NCBI RefSeq assembly: GCF_024806495.1
Contig: NZ_JANUFF010000006.1
Location: 186,001-250,000 of the forward strand
DNA: 64,000 nucleotides
Reading direction: 5' to 3'
Source of the DNA: Chryseobacterium sp. JUb7
Lineage (GTDB): Bacteria > Bacteroidota > Bacteroidia > Flavobacteriales > Weeksellaceae
Numbering within the stretch: the stretch's first letter is position 1; each line of letters opens with the position of its first letter. The notes under the pieces were generated by a model. It made no database searches and was not told the DNA's origin. It worked only from the letters and a program-made list of their open reading frames with translations. Shown here piece by piece: positions 46,036-54,491 of this stretch. Made by a program: the position numbers and the translations under genes.

Positions 46036-49000
46036 TTAGAAGTTAAAGTTTAGACCCATCATATATACTTTAGCATTGGGATACGCACCGTAATCTGTAC
46101 CGTCTGACTGTACAGACTCCGGATTATAACCACCGTAATAGTGATCTTTTCTCCAGACGTTTTCTAAACTGACATAAATTCTGAGATTAGAAATTTTTAA
46201 TTTGCTTACCAGATCCTGAGAAAAACTATATCCTAATGTTACATTTTTAAGCTGGATGTAAGTGGCATCATACAGCCATCTCGTATCCAGCAGACTGCCT
46301 GTAGTCCCATCCAGTCTTGGAGTTTTTCCATCTCCCGGACTCTCATCGGAACGCCATCGGTTTGCCCAGTTTCCCATTACATTTGTGGTAGTCCCCATCC
46401 CTGTGCGATCGATTGCACGACCTAGTAAAGCATAGCTGTATCCTCCTTTTTGTCCCTGGAAAAATACTGAGAGATCAAAGCCTTTATAAGAGAAAGTATT
46501 GGTAAATCCCCAATAATAATCAGGAGTAGGTCCTCCGATGATATGACGGTCTTTTTCATCAATCACACCATCTCCGTTCACATCTCTGTACTTCACATCT
46601 CCGGCGATTGCTCCGTTTGTTTTAGCAACACCGGCATTGCTGATGTCTGCTGAAGATAATACTCCAATGGCTTCATACAGATAAAATGAATTCAGCTCTT
46701 CTCCTACTTTTATAATATTTGTGCTGTTGCTGAACCCCGTATAAATCGGTGCATTATCACTTCCTAACTGCAGCACCTTATTATTATTAAATGAGATATT
46801 AGCTGAAGTATTCCATTTAAATGGTCCCGTTAAATTTTTCGTACTTAACTCTAATTCCAGTCCTCTGTTCTGAACAGAACCTACATTTTTCCACATCGTT
46901 GAATAACCGGTTACTGAAGGTATCGGCAGCTCCAGAAGGAGGTCTTTTGTTTTTTTGATATAATAATCAGCTGTAAAATCAATTCTGTTAAATAATCCCA
47001 GTTCAAAACCAAAATCAGAAGACTGGGTCTTTTCCCATGTCAGATCACGATTGGCAATCGTATTAGGAATTAAACCATTCGATAAGTTTCCACCAAAAGA
47101 ATAATTTCCACCCGCCAGCGTTCCGAATGCTCTGTAATCGCCGATTGAATTATTTCCGTTTTCACCCCAACTGTATCTGAATTTCAGATTATTAAGCCAT
47201 TTTACATCTTTTAAAAAATTCTCTTCATCTACTTTCCAGGCTGTTCCGAACGCTGCAAATGTTCCCCACAGATTATTCCAGCCAAATCTTGAAGATCCGT
47301 CTCTACGAATACTTGCTGACAGCATATATTTCTTTTTGTAATCATAATTAACACGTCCGAAGACAGAAAGCAGCATCCACTCTGAAGCAGTATATTCTGA
47401 GTTAAGTACCGATGCAGACTGCGTAAAATTGAATGTTTTTAAATCATCATTTGGAAAACCTTTATTTCGGTTGTATTGAGAGGTTACTCTATAATTTTCA
47501 GCACTGTATCCTGCAATAGCATTGATCGTATGATCATCAAAAGATTTTTTATAAGTCAGCAAAGCTTCACCCAGATATCTGTTGTAATTTACCGTTCTGC
47601 GGCTGGCAATACTTACCTGTCCCGGAATATTGGTGATCAGATCAAAAGTCGGGGTATAGCCATTATTGAGATTGAAATTATTGGTTGCCCCACCTGAAAT
47701 TTTTAAATTAAGACTCGGTAAAATATCATAGGACATATACAGACTGGAAAATAACCTGAATTCATTAGTGTTATTCGTGGTTTCTTCCATTACTCCGATA
47801 GGACTCTGTGTAGAACCTGCCCATCTGTACCTTGTATTATTCCAGAAATTGGTGTAAAGTCCTGCATTCAATTCTGCTACAGGAACCATAGAAAGCATTT
47901 TATGCGCTAAATTATCTTTTCCGTCAACCGTTGCCCCGTAACTTTTTGAATAACTTGGACGTAGTGCAATCCCTGCTTTCAATTTATCTGAAATGTTCAC
48001 ATCAATCACAGCACTTAAATTAAATCGGTTAAAACCGGTATTGATAGCCAGACCTTCCTGATCAAAATAAGCTCCGGAAATCATATATTTCACATTCTTA
48101 TTTCCTCCCCGAACCGATAACTGATAATTCTGGATAGATGCCGGACGGTAAAACGCATCCTGCCAGTCAATATTGGCCACCTGATTCGTCCCCCATCGCG
48201 GATCAATCATATAGTTGATATTAGCCAGATTATAATCCGTGGTATTGGCCAGATTAAAATAATTGGCCCTAACAGCATAGCTATCCGATGCAGAATTTCC
48301 AGGAGCCAGAGCGACCCATCTTTTATTAATAGCTTCGGTCGCATAATCAATCCACTCTGCACTGGTCATAATATCCAGCTTTTTTTCAATGGTCTGAACT
48401 CCGTAATACTGAGAAAAACTGAATGAAGGCTTTCCGGATGCTCCTTTTTTTGTAGTGACGATTACCACTCCATTGGAACCCCTGGATCCGTACATTGCTG
48501 TAGAGGCTGCATCTTTCAGCACTTCAATAGACTGAATATCATCAGATGAAATATTTCCCAGATCATCTACAACCATTCCGTCTACTACATAAACCGGAGA
48601 ATTACTTGCCGATATAGAAGCCGTCCCACGCACTCTGACTTCCAAGGCCTCGCCCGGCTTTCCCGTAGTAGAACGTGTTTTAACTCCCGCAATCTGTCCG
48701 GTTAATGCCTGATCAGCTCTTGCAATAGGGCGGTTTTTAAAGCTTTCAGGATCCACCCTTCCGACAGCACCGGTAACTTCCCCTCTCTTTTGAGTACCAT
48801 AAGCAATAATAACTACTTCATCAATCCCATTAACTTTATCATTAGGATTCGGCTGCAGTGTAATTTTCACGTTTTCCTGATTTGAAACATCAATCTTTTT
48901 GCTAAGATAACCCTCATAAGAAATGGCAAGCTCAGGTTTACTTATACTTTCCGTTATCTGGATACTGAAAGCACCATCATTATCGGTAGCAACTTCCTGA

Positions 49001-49143
49001 GAAGTATTATTTAACTTTACGACAGCATTCTGAAGTGGCTTATCGTCCTGGCCTAAGACAATACCCGATATTTGTTTTTCCTGTCCGAAAGCAAAACCTG
49101 CAGTGCCTATTAAAAGACCTAACATTAATATAGAATTTTTCAT
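46036..49143 (-). CDS. SusC/RagA-family TonB-dependent transporter
   Basis: 1035 residues: signal peptide (ending FAFG), a CarboxypepD_reg-like domain (about 23-105), the plug (VVIIAYGTQKRGEVTGAV ... VYVVDGMVVDDLG ... EVLKDAASTAMYGSRGSNGVVIVTTKKG) and a C-terminal beta barrel ending in MGLNFNF with a terminal Phe. The YGTQKRGEVTGAV motif is typical for SusC. First gene of the susCD operon, with 12 bases to susD. Probably imports fucosylated oligosaccharides. Confidence 0.95.
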   Translation of the reverse strand: MKNSILMLGLLIGTAGFAFGQEKQISGIVLGQDDKPLQNAVVKLNNTSQEVATDNDGAFSIQITESISKPELAISYEGYLSKKIDVSNQENVKITLQPNPNDKVNGIDEVVIIAYGTQKRGEVTGAVGRVDPESFKNRPIARADQALTGQIAGVKTRSTTGKPGEALEVRVRGTASISASNSPVYVVDGMVVDDLGNISSDDIQSIEVLKDAASTAMYGSRGSNGVVIVTTKKGASGKPSFSFSQYYGVQTIEKKLDIMTSAEWIDYATEAINKRWVALAPGNSASDSYAVRANYFNLANTTDYNLANINYMIDPRWGTNQVANIDWQDAFYRPASIQNYQLSVRGGNKNVKYMISGAYFDQEGLAINTGFNRFNLSAVIDVNISDKLKAGIALRPSYSKSYGATVDGKDNLAHKMLSMVPVAELNAGLYTNFWNNTRYRWAGSTQSPIGVMEETTNNTNEFRLFSSLYMSYDILPSLNLKISGGATNNFNLNNGYTPTFDLITNIPGQVSIASRRTVNYNRYLGEALLTYKKSFDDHTINAIAGYSAENYRVTSQYNRNKGFPNDDLKTFNFTQSASVLNSEYTASEWMLLSVFGRVNYDYKKKYMLSASIRRDGSSRFGWNNLWGTFAAFGTAWKVDEENFLKDVKWLNNLKFRYSWGENGNNSIGDYRAFGTLAGGNYSFGGNLSNGLIPNTIANRDLTWEKTQSSDFGFELGLFNRIDFTADYYIKKTKDLLLELPIPSVTGYSTMWKNVGSVQNRGLELELSTKNLTGPFKWNTSANISFNNNKVLQLGSDNAPIYTGFSNSTNIIKVGEELNSFYLYEAIGVLSSADISNAGVAKTNGAIAGDVKYRDVNGDGVIDEKDRHIIGGPTPDYYWGFTNTFSYKGFDLSVFFQGQKGGYSYALLGRAIDRTGMGTTTNVMGNWANRWRSDESPGDGKTPRLDGTTGSLLDTRWLYDATYIQLKNVTLGYSFSQDLVSKLKISNLRIYVSLENVWRKDHYYGGYNPESVQSDGTDYGAYPNAKVYMMGLNFNF

Positions 49144-49281
49144 TTTTTAGTTATTAATTGTTTAAAAAAATGACTGTTACATTTAACTATTTTTAAATTA
49201 TTAAAGCAAAATCTGATAAAATATCGATCAAAATCGATTCTTTGTTTATTTTCATAAAAGTATACTTATAGAAAAATTCTG

Positions 49282-49302
49282 CTATCCTGTAGTTACCTGT
49301 TA
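49282..49302. promoter_or_regulatory. Putative operator upstream of susC
   Basis: CTATCCTGTA (49282-49291) is followed by TACCTGT with CCTGT-to-CCTGT spacing of 10 bases. The 10-mer recurs, inverted, upstream of fucP. This is the only shared feature I found between the two operon upstream regions. Confidence 0.5.
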
Positions 49303-49567
49303 ATATTCTCTTAACAGAGAAATAGCGTCTAATCATTAATTATTTTAAGCTATCAGCCTGAAATTATTTAAAATACATTTTGAATAAGAAGGAAATGAGC
49401 CGAACTAAAAATGCGAAGAGTATAAAGAAGTCATTACTGCTTTGATGTGATTGAAATTATAAGCCTCCTTTTAAGAAGAATTTCGGATAAAAAAAATATA
49501 AGATCATTGGTCATATACAGATAAAATCCCTTCGGAAGGGTGTTTAAAGCACTTAAAAAAGATACAG

Positions 49568-49597
49568 TTCAGAGGAATTATTTTTTAATTAACTTTG
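49568..49597 (+). promoter_or_regulatory. Promoter-like sequence before a tiny ORF
   Basis: TTC (49568-49570), 19 bases, TAACTTTG (49590-49597), one mismatch from the TTG-N19-TAnnTTTG consensus. It lies in the 936-bp stretch 49144-50079, which holds no long gene. Confidence 0.55.
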
Positions 49598-49622
49598 CGC
49601 TCTTAATTTTTAAATATACACA

Positions 49623-49718
49623 ATGAAAAAATTTTTAATCTACAATCTGTACGACCTTTTAAACAGGCCCTCAAAAAAACGATCATTAGTTCTAAAATCA
49701 TTAATTCAGGTCATCTAA
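49623..49718 (+). CDS. Possible 31-residue basic peptide
   Basis: ATG at 49623 to TAA at 49716-49718, 26 bases downstream of a good promoter-like sequence. The peptide is MKKFLIYNLYDLLNRPSKKR followed by eleven more residues. It is basic and has no clear signal peptide or transmembrane segment. I know no homologue. It could be a real small protein, a small RNA transcript or chance. Confidence 0.3.
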   Translation: MKKFLIYNLYDLLNRPSKKRSLVLKSLIQVI

Positions 49719-49990
49719 AACAAATCAATTGGTTTCCTGCATTTATATTAAACAGATTTAATATTTATTTTAATCCACCCGTTTTGCTGAAATTAATATT
49801 TTTTACACATTACTGTATTTCAATGATGTACAATAAAAAATCAAATAATTTCTTCAAAAATAATTTTTAAACACGTATTTCATCCATCTTTGTTTAAAAT
49901 TCTTACAGTCAAATATTTAAACTCTAATTTGATTGTAATGGACTGCATAGTATCGGGCTTTTACGGATAACGGATATTAAAAAAAAGTGT

Positions 49991-49998
49991 TACTTTTG
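49991..49998 (+). promoter_or_regulatory. -7 box of the gene at 50080
   Basis: TACTTTTG matches TAnnTTTG. No TTG lies 19 bases upstream, so only half the promoter is clear. It implies a leader of about 75 nt. Confidence 0.5.
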
Positions 49999-50079
49999 CT
50001 TTGAGAATAAAAATTGTTTTTTACCTTTTTTATTACTAAATTTAGGTACACCAATTATAAAACATTAAAATAAGTTCTA

Positions 50080-50643
50080 ATGAGAAAAATACTTTTACTA
50101 TTTACTTGCATGTTCGGTATCTCAGTTTTCTCACAAATTAAAGTGTTGAAAAACGAGAGTTTAGTGGAAATTGGTAAAGATAATTCCGTTGGTTTATATA
50201 AAAAAGACGATAAATTTACTATTAATTATCAGGATCTTAATACTGCCAATTTAAATACTTTCAGATCTTTTTCTTTCCAAAATCTTAACGGAGACGTATC
50301 TGGTCTTTATGCCATGATAACGAACGGTTTTATAGATGCACCGGAAGGAAATATAGTCCTGGAGCTTCCCAATGATATTATCGAGCTGCATTATGAGAAA
50401 AACTTTGGCCAGCCAACAGTTCAGTTCATCCAATATATCAACAAAAACAGAAAGTATGTTGGAAAATCGCAGTTTCTGAATAAAAAACAGGTTGATAAGA
50501 TCTTTGGAAAAAGTAACGGCAAATCAGCTTTGTATGACAAGCCAGCTACCATAAACAATGTCAACAGCAGCAGACCGACATCCAATACGGCTTCTACTGC
50601 GGCACCTGCTTCTAACGGAAAAGACAAAAAAGCAAGAAAATAA
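50080..50643 (+). CDS. Secreted protein of unknown function
   Basis: 187 residues with a signal peptide (ending VFSQ). The mature part is ~110 residues of alpha/beta sequence (VLKNESLVEIGKDNSVGLY; DGFIDAPEG-like GFIDAPEGNIVLELPNDIIEL; QFIQYINKNRKYVGKSQFLNKKQVDKIFG). A low-complexity Ser/Thr/Ala/Asn tail and a basic end (GKDKKARK) follow. No family recognized. It is closed by its own terminator. Confidence 0.75.
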   Translation: MRKILLLFTCMFGISVFSQIKVLKNESLVEIGKDNSVGLYKKDDKFTINYQDLNTANLNTFRSFSFQNLNGDVSGLYAMITNGFIDAPEGNIVLELPNDIIELHYEKNFGQPTVQFIQYINKNRKYVGKSQFLNKKQVDKIFGKSNGKSALYDKPATINNVNSSRPTSNTASTAAPASNGKDKKARK

Positions 50644-50665
50644 CAATAATTTTAAAATATTAACT

Positions 50666-50693
50666 AAACTCATTCACCCGAATGAGTTTTTTT
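50666..50693 (+). terminator. Terminator
   Basis: AAACTCATTC (50666-50675) pairs perfectly with 50680-50689 around ACCC, then seven T. It ends the secreted-protein gene. The next promoter (TATTTTTG at 50699-50706) starts directly after it. Confidence 0.9.
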
Positions 50694-50726
50694 ATTTTTA
50701 TTTTTGCAAAAAGATCATTACCAATT

Positions 50727-51434
50727 ATGTCTCTTCAAATAAATCAACTAACGAAAAAGTTTGGTGAACAAACTGCACTGAATCATATAAATATTTCCAT
50801 TAACAAAAATGAAATCATAGGTCTTCTGGGTCCGAACGGTGCCGGAAAATCTACGCTAATGAAATCTATTGTCGGTGCTTTAAAAATTGATGAAGGCGAG
50901 ATTATTTTCAATGGTAAAAACATCTCTGAAAACGAAATTGAGACTAAGAAAAAAATAGGTTTCCTTCCGGAAAACAATCCTCTTTATCTTGAAATGTACG
51001 TGAAAGAATATCTGCAGTTTGTAGCTAATATTCATAAAATCCCCTCAACAAGGGTAGATGAAGTTATTGAACTTGTAGGCATTACTCCTGAAAAATCAAA
51101 AAAAATAAGTCAGCTTTCTAAAGGTTATAAGCAAAGAGTAGGTTTAGCACAGGCAATTATTCACCAGCCGGATCTTTTGATCCTAGATGAGCCTACCAAT
51201 GGACTGGATCCTAATCAGATTATTGAAATCAGAAATGTGGTGAAAGAAATCGGTCAGCAAAAAACAGTCTTACTCTCCACTCACATTATGCAGGAAGTTG
51301 AGGCATTGTGTTCGAGGGTTATCCTTATTCACAAAGGAAATATTCTTCAGGATTGCCCTATTGATGAGTTTAGAGGTAAATTTGAAAGTCTGGAAGAAGC
51401 TTTTGCTGCGTACACCCGAACAGAACCTGCTTAA
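50727..51434 (+). CDS. ABC transporter ATP-binding protein, GldA-like
   Basis: 235 residues from the ATG at 50727. The frame reaches back to 50682, but that codon lies in a terminator. Walker A GPNGAGKST, signature LSKGYKQRVGLAQA, Walker B LLILDEPTNGLDP and the switch His in LSTHIM are all present. A TATTTTTG -7 box sits 21 bases upstream. The standalone arrangement without a permease gene and the sequence style resemble GldA, the ATPase of the flavobacterial gliding/GldFG ABC complex, but an unrelated ABC-2 exporter ATPase is possible. Confidence 0.88.
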   Translation: MSLQINQLTKKFGEQTALNHINISINKNEIIGLLGPNGAGKSTLMKSIVGALKIDEGEIIFNGKNISENEIETKKKIGFLPENNPLYLEMYVKEYLQFVANIHKIPSTRVDEVIELVGITPEKSKKISQLSKGYKQRVGLAQAIIHQPDLLILDEPTNGLDPNQIIEIRNVVKEIGQQKTVLLSTHIMQEVEALCSRVILIHKGNILQDCPIDEFRGKFESLEEAFAAYTRTEPA

Positions 51435-51483
51435 TTAGCTTTAAATTTGATTAAAAATTAATGTAATCAATAAACATTAAAAA

Positions 51484-51924
51484 ATGATCAGAAAAATTTT
51501 ACTCGGAACATTCTGTATTGCTCAGTTTTCATTAGTTTTTGCTAATGAATCAAGAGTTATTAATATACATTCTAATCCGATCAACAGTGAATATTTGCAG
51601 AAAGCACCTAAAACGGTTATTATTAAAACTAAAAAGTTTAAAATAAAGATCGATCTGCAGCCGAATGGCCAGTACCTTTATCAGTCATGGAATGCCAATG
51701 CCAAGGTTACTTCAAAACCAAGCATGATCATCAGTAACGGAGATCTTATTCCGGATGGCTCAGGAAGTAATTATTACTATGAGTTTTCAAATGAAGGATA
51801 TACGTATCAGGTTTGGAGAAATTATCTGACAGCTTCTGCTAAAAAAGCACCATATACCCTTGTTGTGATTGACCAAAACGGAAAAACGGTTGCCAATCAG
51901 GATGCAATGGTTGTAAAGAACTAA
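51484..51924 (+). CDS. Small secreted protein of unknown function
   Basis: 146 residues with a signal peptide (ending VFANE). The mature domain is beta-rich and basic (TVIIKTKKFKIKIDLQPNGQY; YLYQSWNANAKVTSKPSMII; SNYYYEFSNEGYTYQVWRNY), perhaps a small beta-sandwich. No known family. It is 49 bases after the ABC ATPase gene and ends at a strong terminator. Confidence 0.75.
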   Translation: MIRKILLGTFCIAQFSLVFANESRVINIHSNPINSEYLQKAPKTVIIKTKKFKIKIDLQPNGQYLYQSWNANAKVTSKPSMIISNGDLIPDGSGSNYYYEFSNEGYTYQVWRNYLTASAKKAPYTLVVIDQNGKTVANQDAMVVKN

Positions 51925-51928
51925 TATA

Positions 51929-51957
51929 AAACTCTCACCTAAAAGTGAGAGTTTTTG
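51929..51957 (+). terminator. Terminator between convergent genes
   Basis: AAACTCTCAC (51929-51938) pairs with 51945-51954, followed by a T-rich tail. It also overlaps the end region of the convergent patatin gene. Confidence 0.88.
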
Positions 51958-51958
51958 T

Positions 51959-52759
51959 TTATGTACCGGATTGTTTTAATTCTGTTAAAAAATGACTTTC
52001 GGAAAAACTTTCTCTGGCGGCTTCGTATCCGATATTAAAAATTTCCTCCAAACGGTCTTTTCGTCTTTCAAAAGTTCCATAGCTCGACAATGCCTGTGAA
52101 GAAATAAACCAATCACAGTAATCAAACTTAATTTTTTCTATTCTGTAGGATAAAAGATCATAAGAGCGGGAAACAACAGCTTTAATGGTTTTAAGATCGT
52201 CCATTTTGATCTCGTGGGGCGGAGAAACAAAAACACCGATCAGCTTGTCGCAGTCATCCCGAATGATATCAGCCGGAAAGTTATTCAAAACACCTCCGTC
52301 ACAATACATTTCATCATCAATAATATAAGGCGTTGTAATTCCGGGAATGGAACATGATGCAATGATAGCATCTACCACTTTAAAATTCTCGTCAAAAATT
52401 TTCTCTGTTCCGCCAACCAGTTCAGTGGCTACAATCTTCACTTCCTTATCCAGATCTCCTAATTTCATATCGTGAAAAATAGGGCTGAGATAATTTCTGA
52501 AAATGACTGAAGAAACCAATCCAGGCTGATTGAATGTAAAGTGTTTCCAGTTGAAAAAGTAAACCGAATTAAAGAATTCCAGAATTTCGTCCGGTGTTCG
52601 TCCGACAGCATGCAGACATCCAACAATAGATCCCGCACTACAGCAGGACAGAATATCTACATTGATGTTCTTCTCTTTCAAGAATTTTAAAACCCCTGCA
52701 TGGGCAATACCTTTGGTACCGCCTCCTGATAAAACAAGCCCTACTTTCTCAAAATTCAT
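51959..52759 (-). CDS. Patatin-like phospholipase
   Basis: 266 residues. Oxyanion loop LVLSGGGTKGIAHAG, nucleophile Ser in SCCSAGSIVG, and DGG dyad motif in YCDGGVLNNFP. The usual GxSxG is CxSxG here (C-S-A-G-S), so the first Gly is replaced, although the catalytic Ser and Asp are kept. No signal peptide, so probably cytoplasmic or inner-face. Bacterial patatin-like proteins hydrolyse phospholipids, but the true substrate is unknown. Confidence 0.9.
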   Translation of the reverse strand: MNFEKVGLVLSGGGTKGIAHAGVLKFLKEKNINVDILSCCSAGSIVGCLHAVGRTPDEILEFFNSVYFFNWKHFTFNQPGLVSSVIFRNYLSPIFHDMKLGDLDKEVKIVATELVGGTEKIFDENFKVVDAIIASCSIPGITTPYIIDDEMYCDGGVLNNFPADIIRDDCDKLIGVFVSPPHEIKMDDLKTIKAVVSRSYDLLSYRIEKIKFDYCDWFISSQALSSYGTFERRKDRLEEIFNIGYEAARESFSESHFLTELKQSGT

Positions 52760-52880
52760 AGAATAAAATTAATAAAACAGGGCGAGAAAATCGGATTAAT
52801 TTTCACAAATATGTCAATTTTAAAATTATTTTAATAATTACTTCTTTACATTTTACAGTATCCTTTTGCAGACATTCATA

Positions 52881-52906
52881 AAAAAACCACAGAACAGAGT
52901 CTATGG
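52881..52906 (-). terminator. Terminator of the secreted protein gene at 52921
   Basis: On the - strand CCATAG (52906-52901) pairs with CTGTGG (52892-52887), with one G-U pair, followed by seven T. Confidence 0.65.
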
Positions 52907-52920
52907 CTTCTATTTAAAAT

Positions 52921-53520
52921 TTATTTTTGGTCGTAGAGTTTCAGAACTTTCACCAGATCAATATCTTCCACTATATTATCAATTAGTGCAGAAACATCAG
53001 GATAATTATTGAACTTTTCTTTCAGCTGATAGATTGCACCGGGCAATCTGAAATGCAATTCCGTAATGCTTTTGTCTTTACGAAACAGTAAATAATCTGT
53101 ATCATTGGTCTTGTAGGTATAGATAGATCCAGAATAAAAACTTTTCCTATACCAGGCAGTTTTCTTTCCGCGATACATCATCTGAAGCAGTCCTGTGTCT
53201 TTCGAAAAAACAGATTTACCATCTACAAATTTTCTTTTTACTTTTTTTAGATCTGTAATTTCCATATACCGGATATCATTTTCCGAAACTTTGATTCTTT
53301 TTCCGGAAGGATCCAAAACTGTCATCTGACGGATGTACGTGGCCGGAGAAAATTCTTCGTTGGTATAAATTCCAACATTCAGGACTTTTGTTTTTATCGT
53401 GTCTTTTGAACTTTTCAATACATATTTTACAGGAAAAAATACCTCCTGATACAGTTCTTCTTTTTGGGAGAACATAAAACTAAAGCAGAGAACGGACAAT
53501 AATAAAGTTATTTTTTTCAT
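52921..53520 (-). CDS. Secreted protein of unknown function
   Basis: 199 residues from the ATG at 53520, which begins a signal peptide (MKKITLLLSVLCFSFMFSQ). The in-frame extension to 53676 would overlap a terminator and the neighbouring gene and is rejected. The mature part is basic and mixed alpha/beta (VFFPVKYVLKSSKDTIKTKV; TVLDPSGKRIKVSENDIRYM; LHFRLPGAIYQLKEKFNNYP). No domain recognized. It follows the YvbH-like gene on the same strand but behind a terminator. Confidence 0.75.
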   Translation of the reverse strand: MKKITLLLSVLCFSFMFSQKEELYQEVFFPVKYVLKSSKDTIKTKVLNVGIYTNEEFSPATYIRQMTVLDPSGKRIKVSENDIRYMEITDLKKVKRKFVDGKSVFSKDTGLLQMMYRGKKTAWYRKSFYSGSIYTYKTNDTDYLLFRKDKSITELHFRLPGAIYQLKEKFNNYPDVSALIDNIVEDIDLVKVLKLYDQK

Positions 53521-53539
53521 AGTTGTTCTTTTATAAAAA

Positions 53540-53563
53540 AAGCCCAGAAAATTCCGGGCTTTA
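53540..53563 (-). terminator. Terminator of the YvbH-like gene
   Basis: AAAGCCCAGAA and TTCCGGGCTTT pair with one mismatch. On the - strand a TTTTTT run follows. It lies 22 bases past the stop at 53585. Confidence 0.8.
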
Positions 53564-53584
53564 AATATAGTGCAAATTAATATT

Positions 53585-54199
53585 TTAGTTATTAATATAC
53601 TTCTCAAAAATTCTTGAAAAATCTTTTTGATTATATTTATCAAAGCTGGTGGTATTCCATGCGAAAATATATTCATTAATTGTTCTTAGTTCCTGACTTT
53701 TCGAAACATTTTCCTGCTTTCCTGAAGCTACAGTTGTTACCGCTTTCTGCAGACTGTCATTCGCAAAGTTCAACAAAGAGTGGTTGTGGTGAACTTCCTG
53801 CTGAATCGCCAAAAGTGCTTTATACAAGTCTTTTAACTGATCAATCTGACCTTTTGCAACACTGATCATCAAAGGAACATTTCCTATATTAAAAGAAATT
53901 TCAACATCTAAGTCAATTGTTCCTGCAGTTTGCAAAGCAATATTGGAAAAAGGAAACTGGTAATATTCGTATCTTCTTAAAATTCTCTTTTTATCCAGAG
54001 CACTTGCTCCGTCGATATGAATTAATGCTCTATTTGTAAAGCAGTATTCATCTCTTTTAGATTTAATTAAGAAAAAAATTTTCTCATTATCTTCTGACAA
54101 AATATAATCATCTGAGTCTACTTTATCATAATCCTGAGCAGGAATAATTTTACCGATATCTCCTAATCCTAACGCTTCAGCAGCTAATTTTTTGAACAT
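53585..54199 (-). CDS. PH-domain protein, YvbH-like
   Basis: 204 residues. The N-terminal ~125 residues form a bacterial pleckstrin-homology domain of the YvbH type (MFKKLAAEALGLGDIGKII ... DDYILSEDNEKIFFLIKSKR ... EYCFTNRALIHIDGASALDKK). The C-terminal ~75 are the helical YvbH oligomerization extension (VASGKQENVSKSQELRTINEYIF). The Bacillus relatives form ring-like oligomers of unknown role. Cytoplasmic. Function not known. Confidence 0.87.
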   Translation of the reverse strand: MFKKLAAEALGLGDIGKIIPAQDYDKVDSDDYILSEDNEKIFFLIKSKRDEYCFTNRALIHIDGASALDKKRILRRYEYYQFPFSNIALQTAGTIDLDVEISFNIGNVPLMISVAKGQIDQLKDLYKALLAIQQEVHHNHSLLNFANDSLQKAVTTVASGKQENVSKSQELRTINEYIFAWNTTSFDKYNQKDFSRIFEKYINN

Positions 54200-54326
54200 A
54201 ATTAATTTTAATTTGTAGTTTATTTAAGTCAATAAAATTAAAAAAATAAGTGAGATACAATCAAAAAAATTATCTTGAAGCTTATTTAAATTTGACTAGA
54301 TATTAAAATCATCATCCATTTTTTTG

Positions 54327-54387
54327 ACGCAAAGATTTTATTTAAAGACTTAAAAATAATGCCTAAAGTTGAATTAAAACTTTGCGT
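54327..54387. repeat. Inverted ACGCAAAG repeat pair
   Basis: ACGCAAAG (54327-54334) and CTTTGCGT (54380-54387) flank an AT-rich 45-bp core. The arm matches the CGCAAAG motif found three times in the fucose operon gaps. Confidence 0.5.
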
Positions 54388-54437
54388 TTAAAAAATAATA
54401 GAATTATAAAAATTTAAACAGACACTTACAAAATGAA

Positions 54438-54464
54438 AAAACCACAGACAAAATCTGTGGTTTT
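54438..54464 (-). terminator. Terminator of the lipoamide dehydrogenase gene
   Basis: AAAACCACAGA pairs perfectly with TCTGTGGTTTT around CAAAA. It is 28 bases past the stop and T-rich. Confidence 0.85.
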
Positions 54465-54491
54465 AATATATTTAAAATTGATTATCTCAAA

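Noticed and set aside
50682..50726. Longer start for the GldA-like ATPase
   Set aside because: The ATG lies in the terminator stem of the preceding gene and the promoter -7 box comes after it.
50727..51434. Firm assignment as gldA
   Set aside because: The ABC motifs are generic and no gldF/gldG or other gliding gene is in the window; only a GldA-like call is justified.
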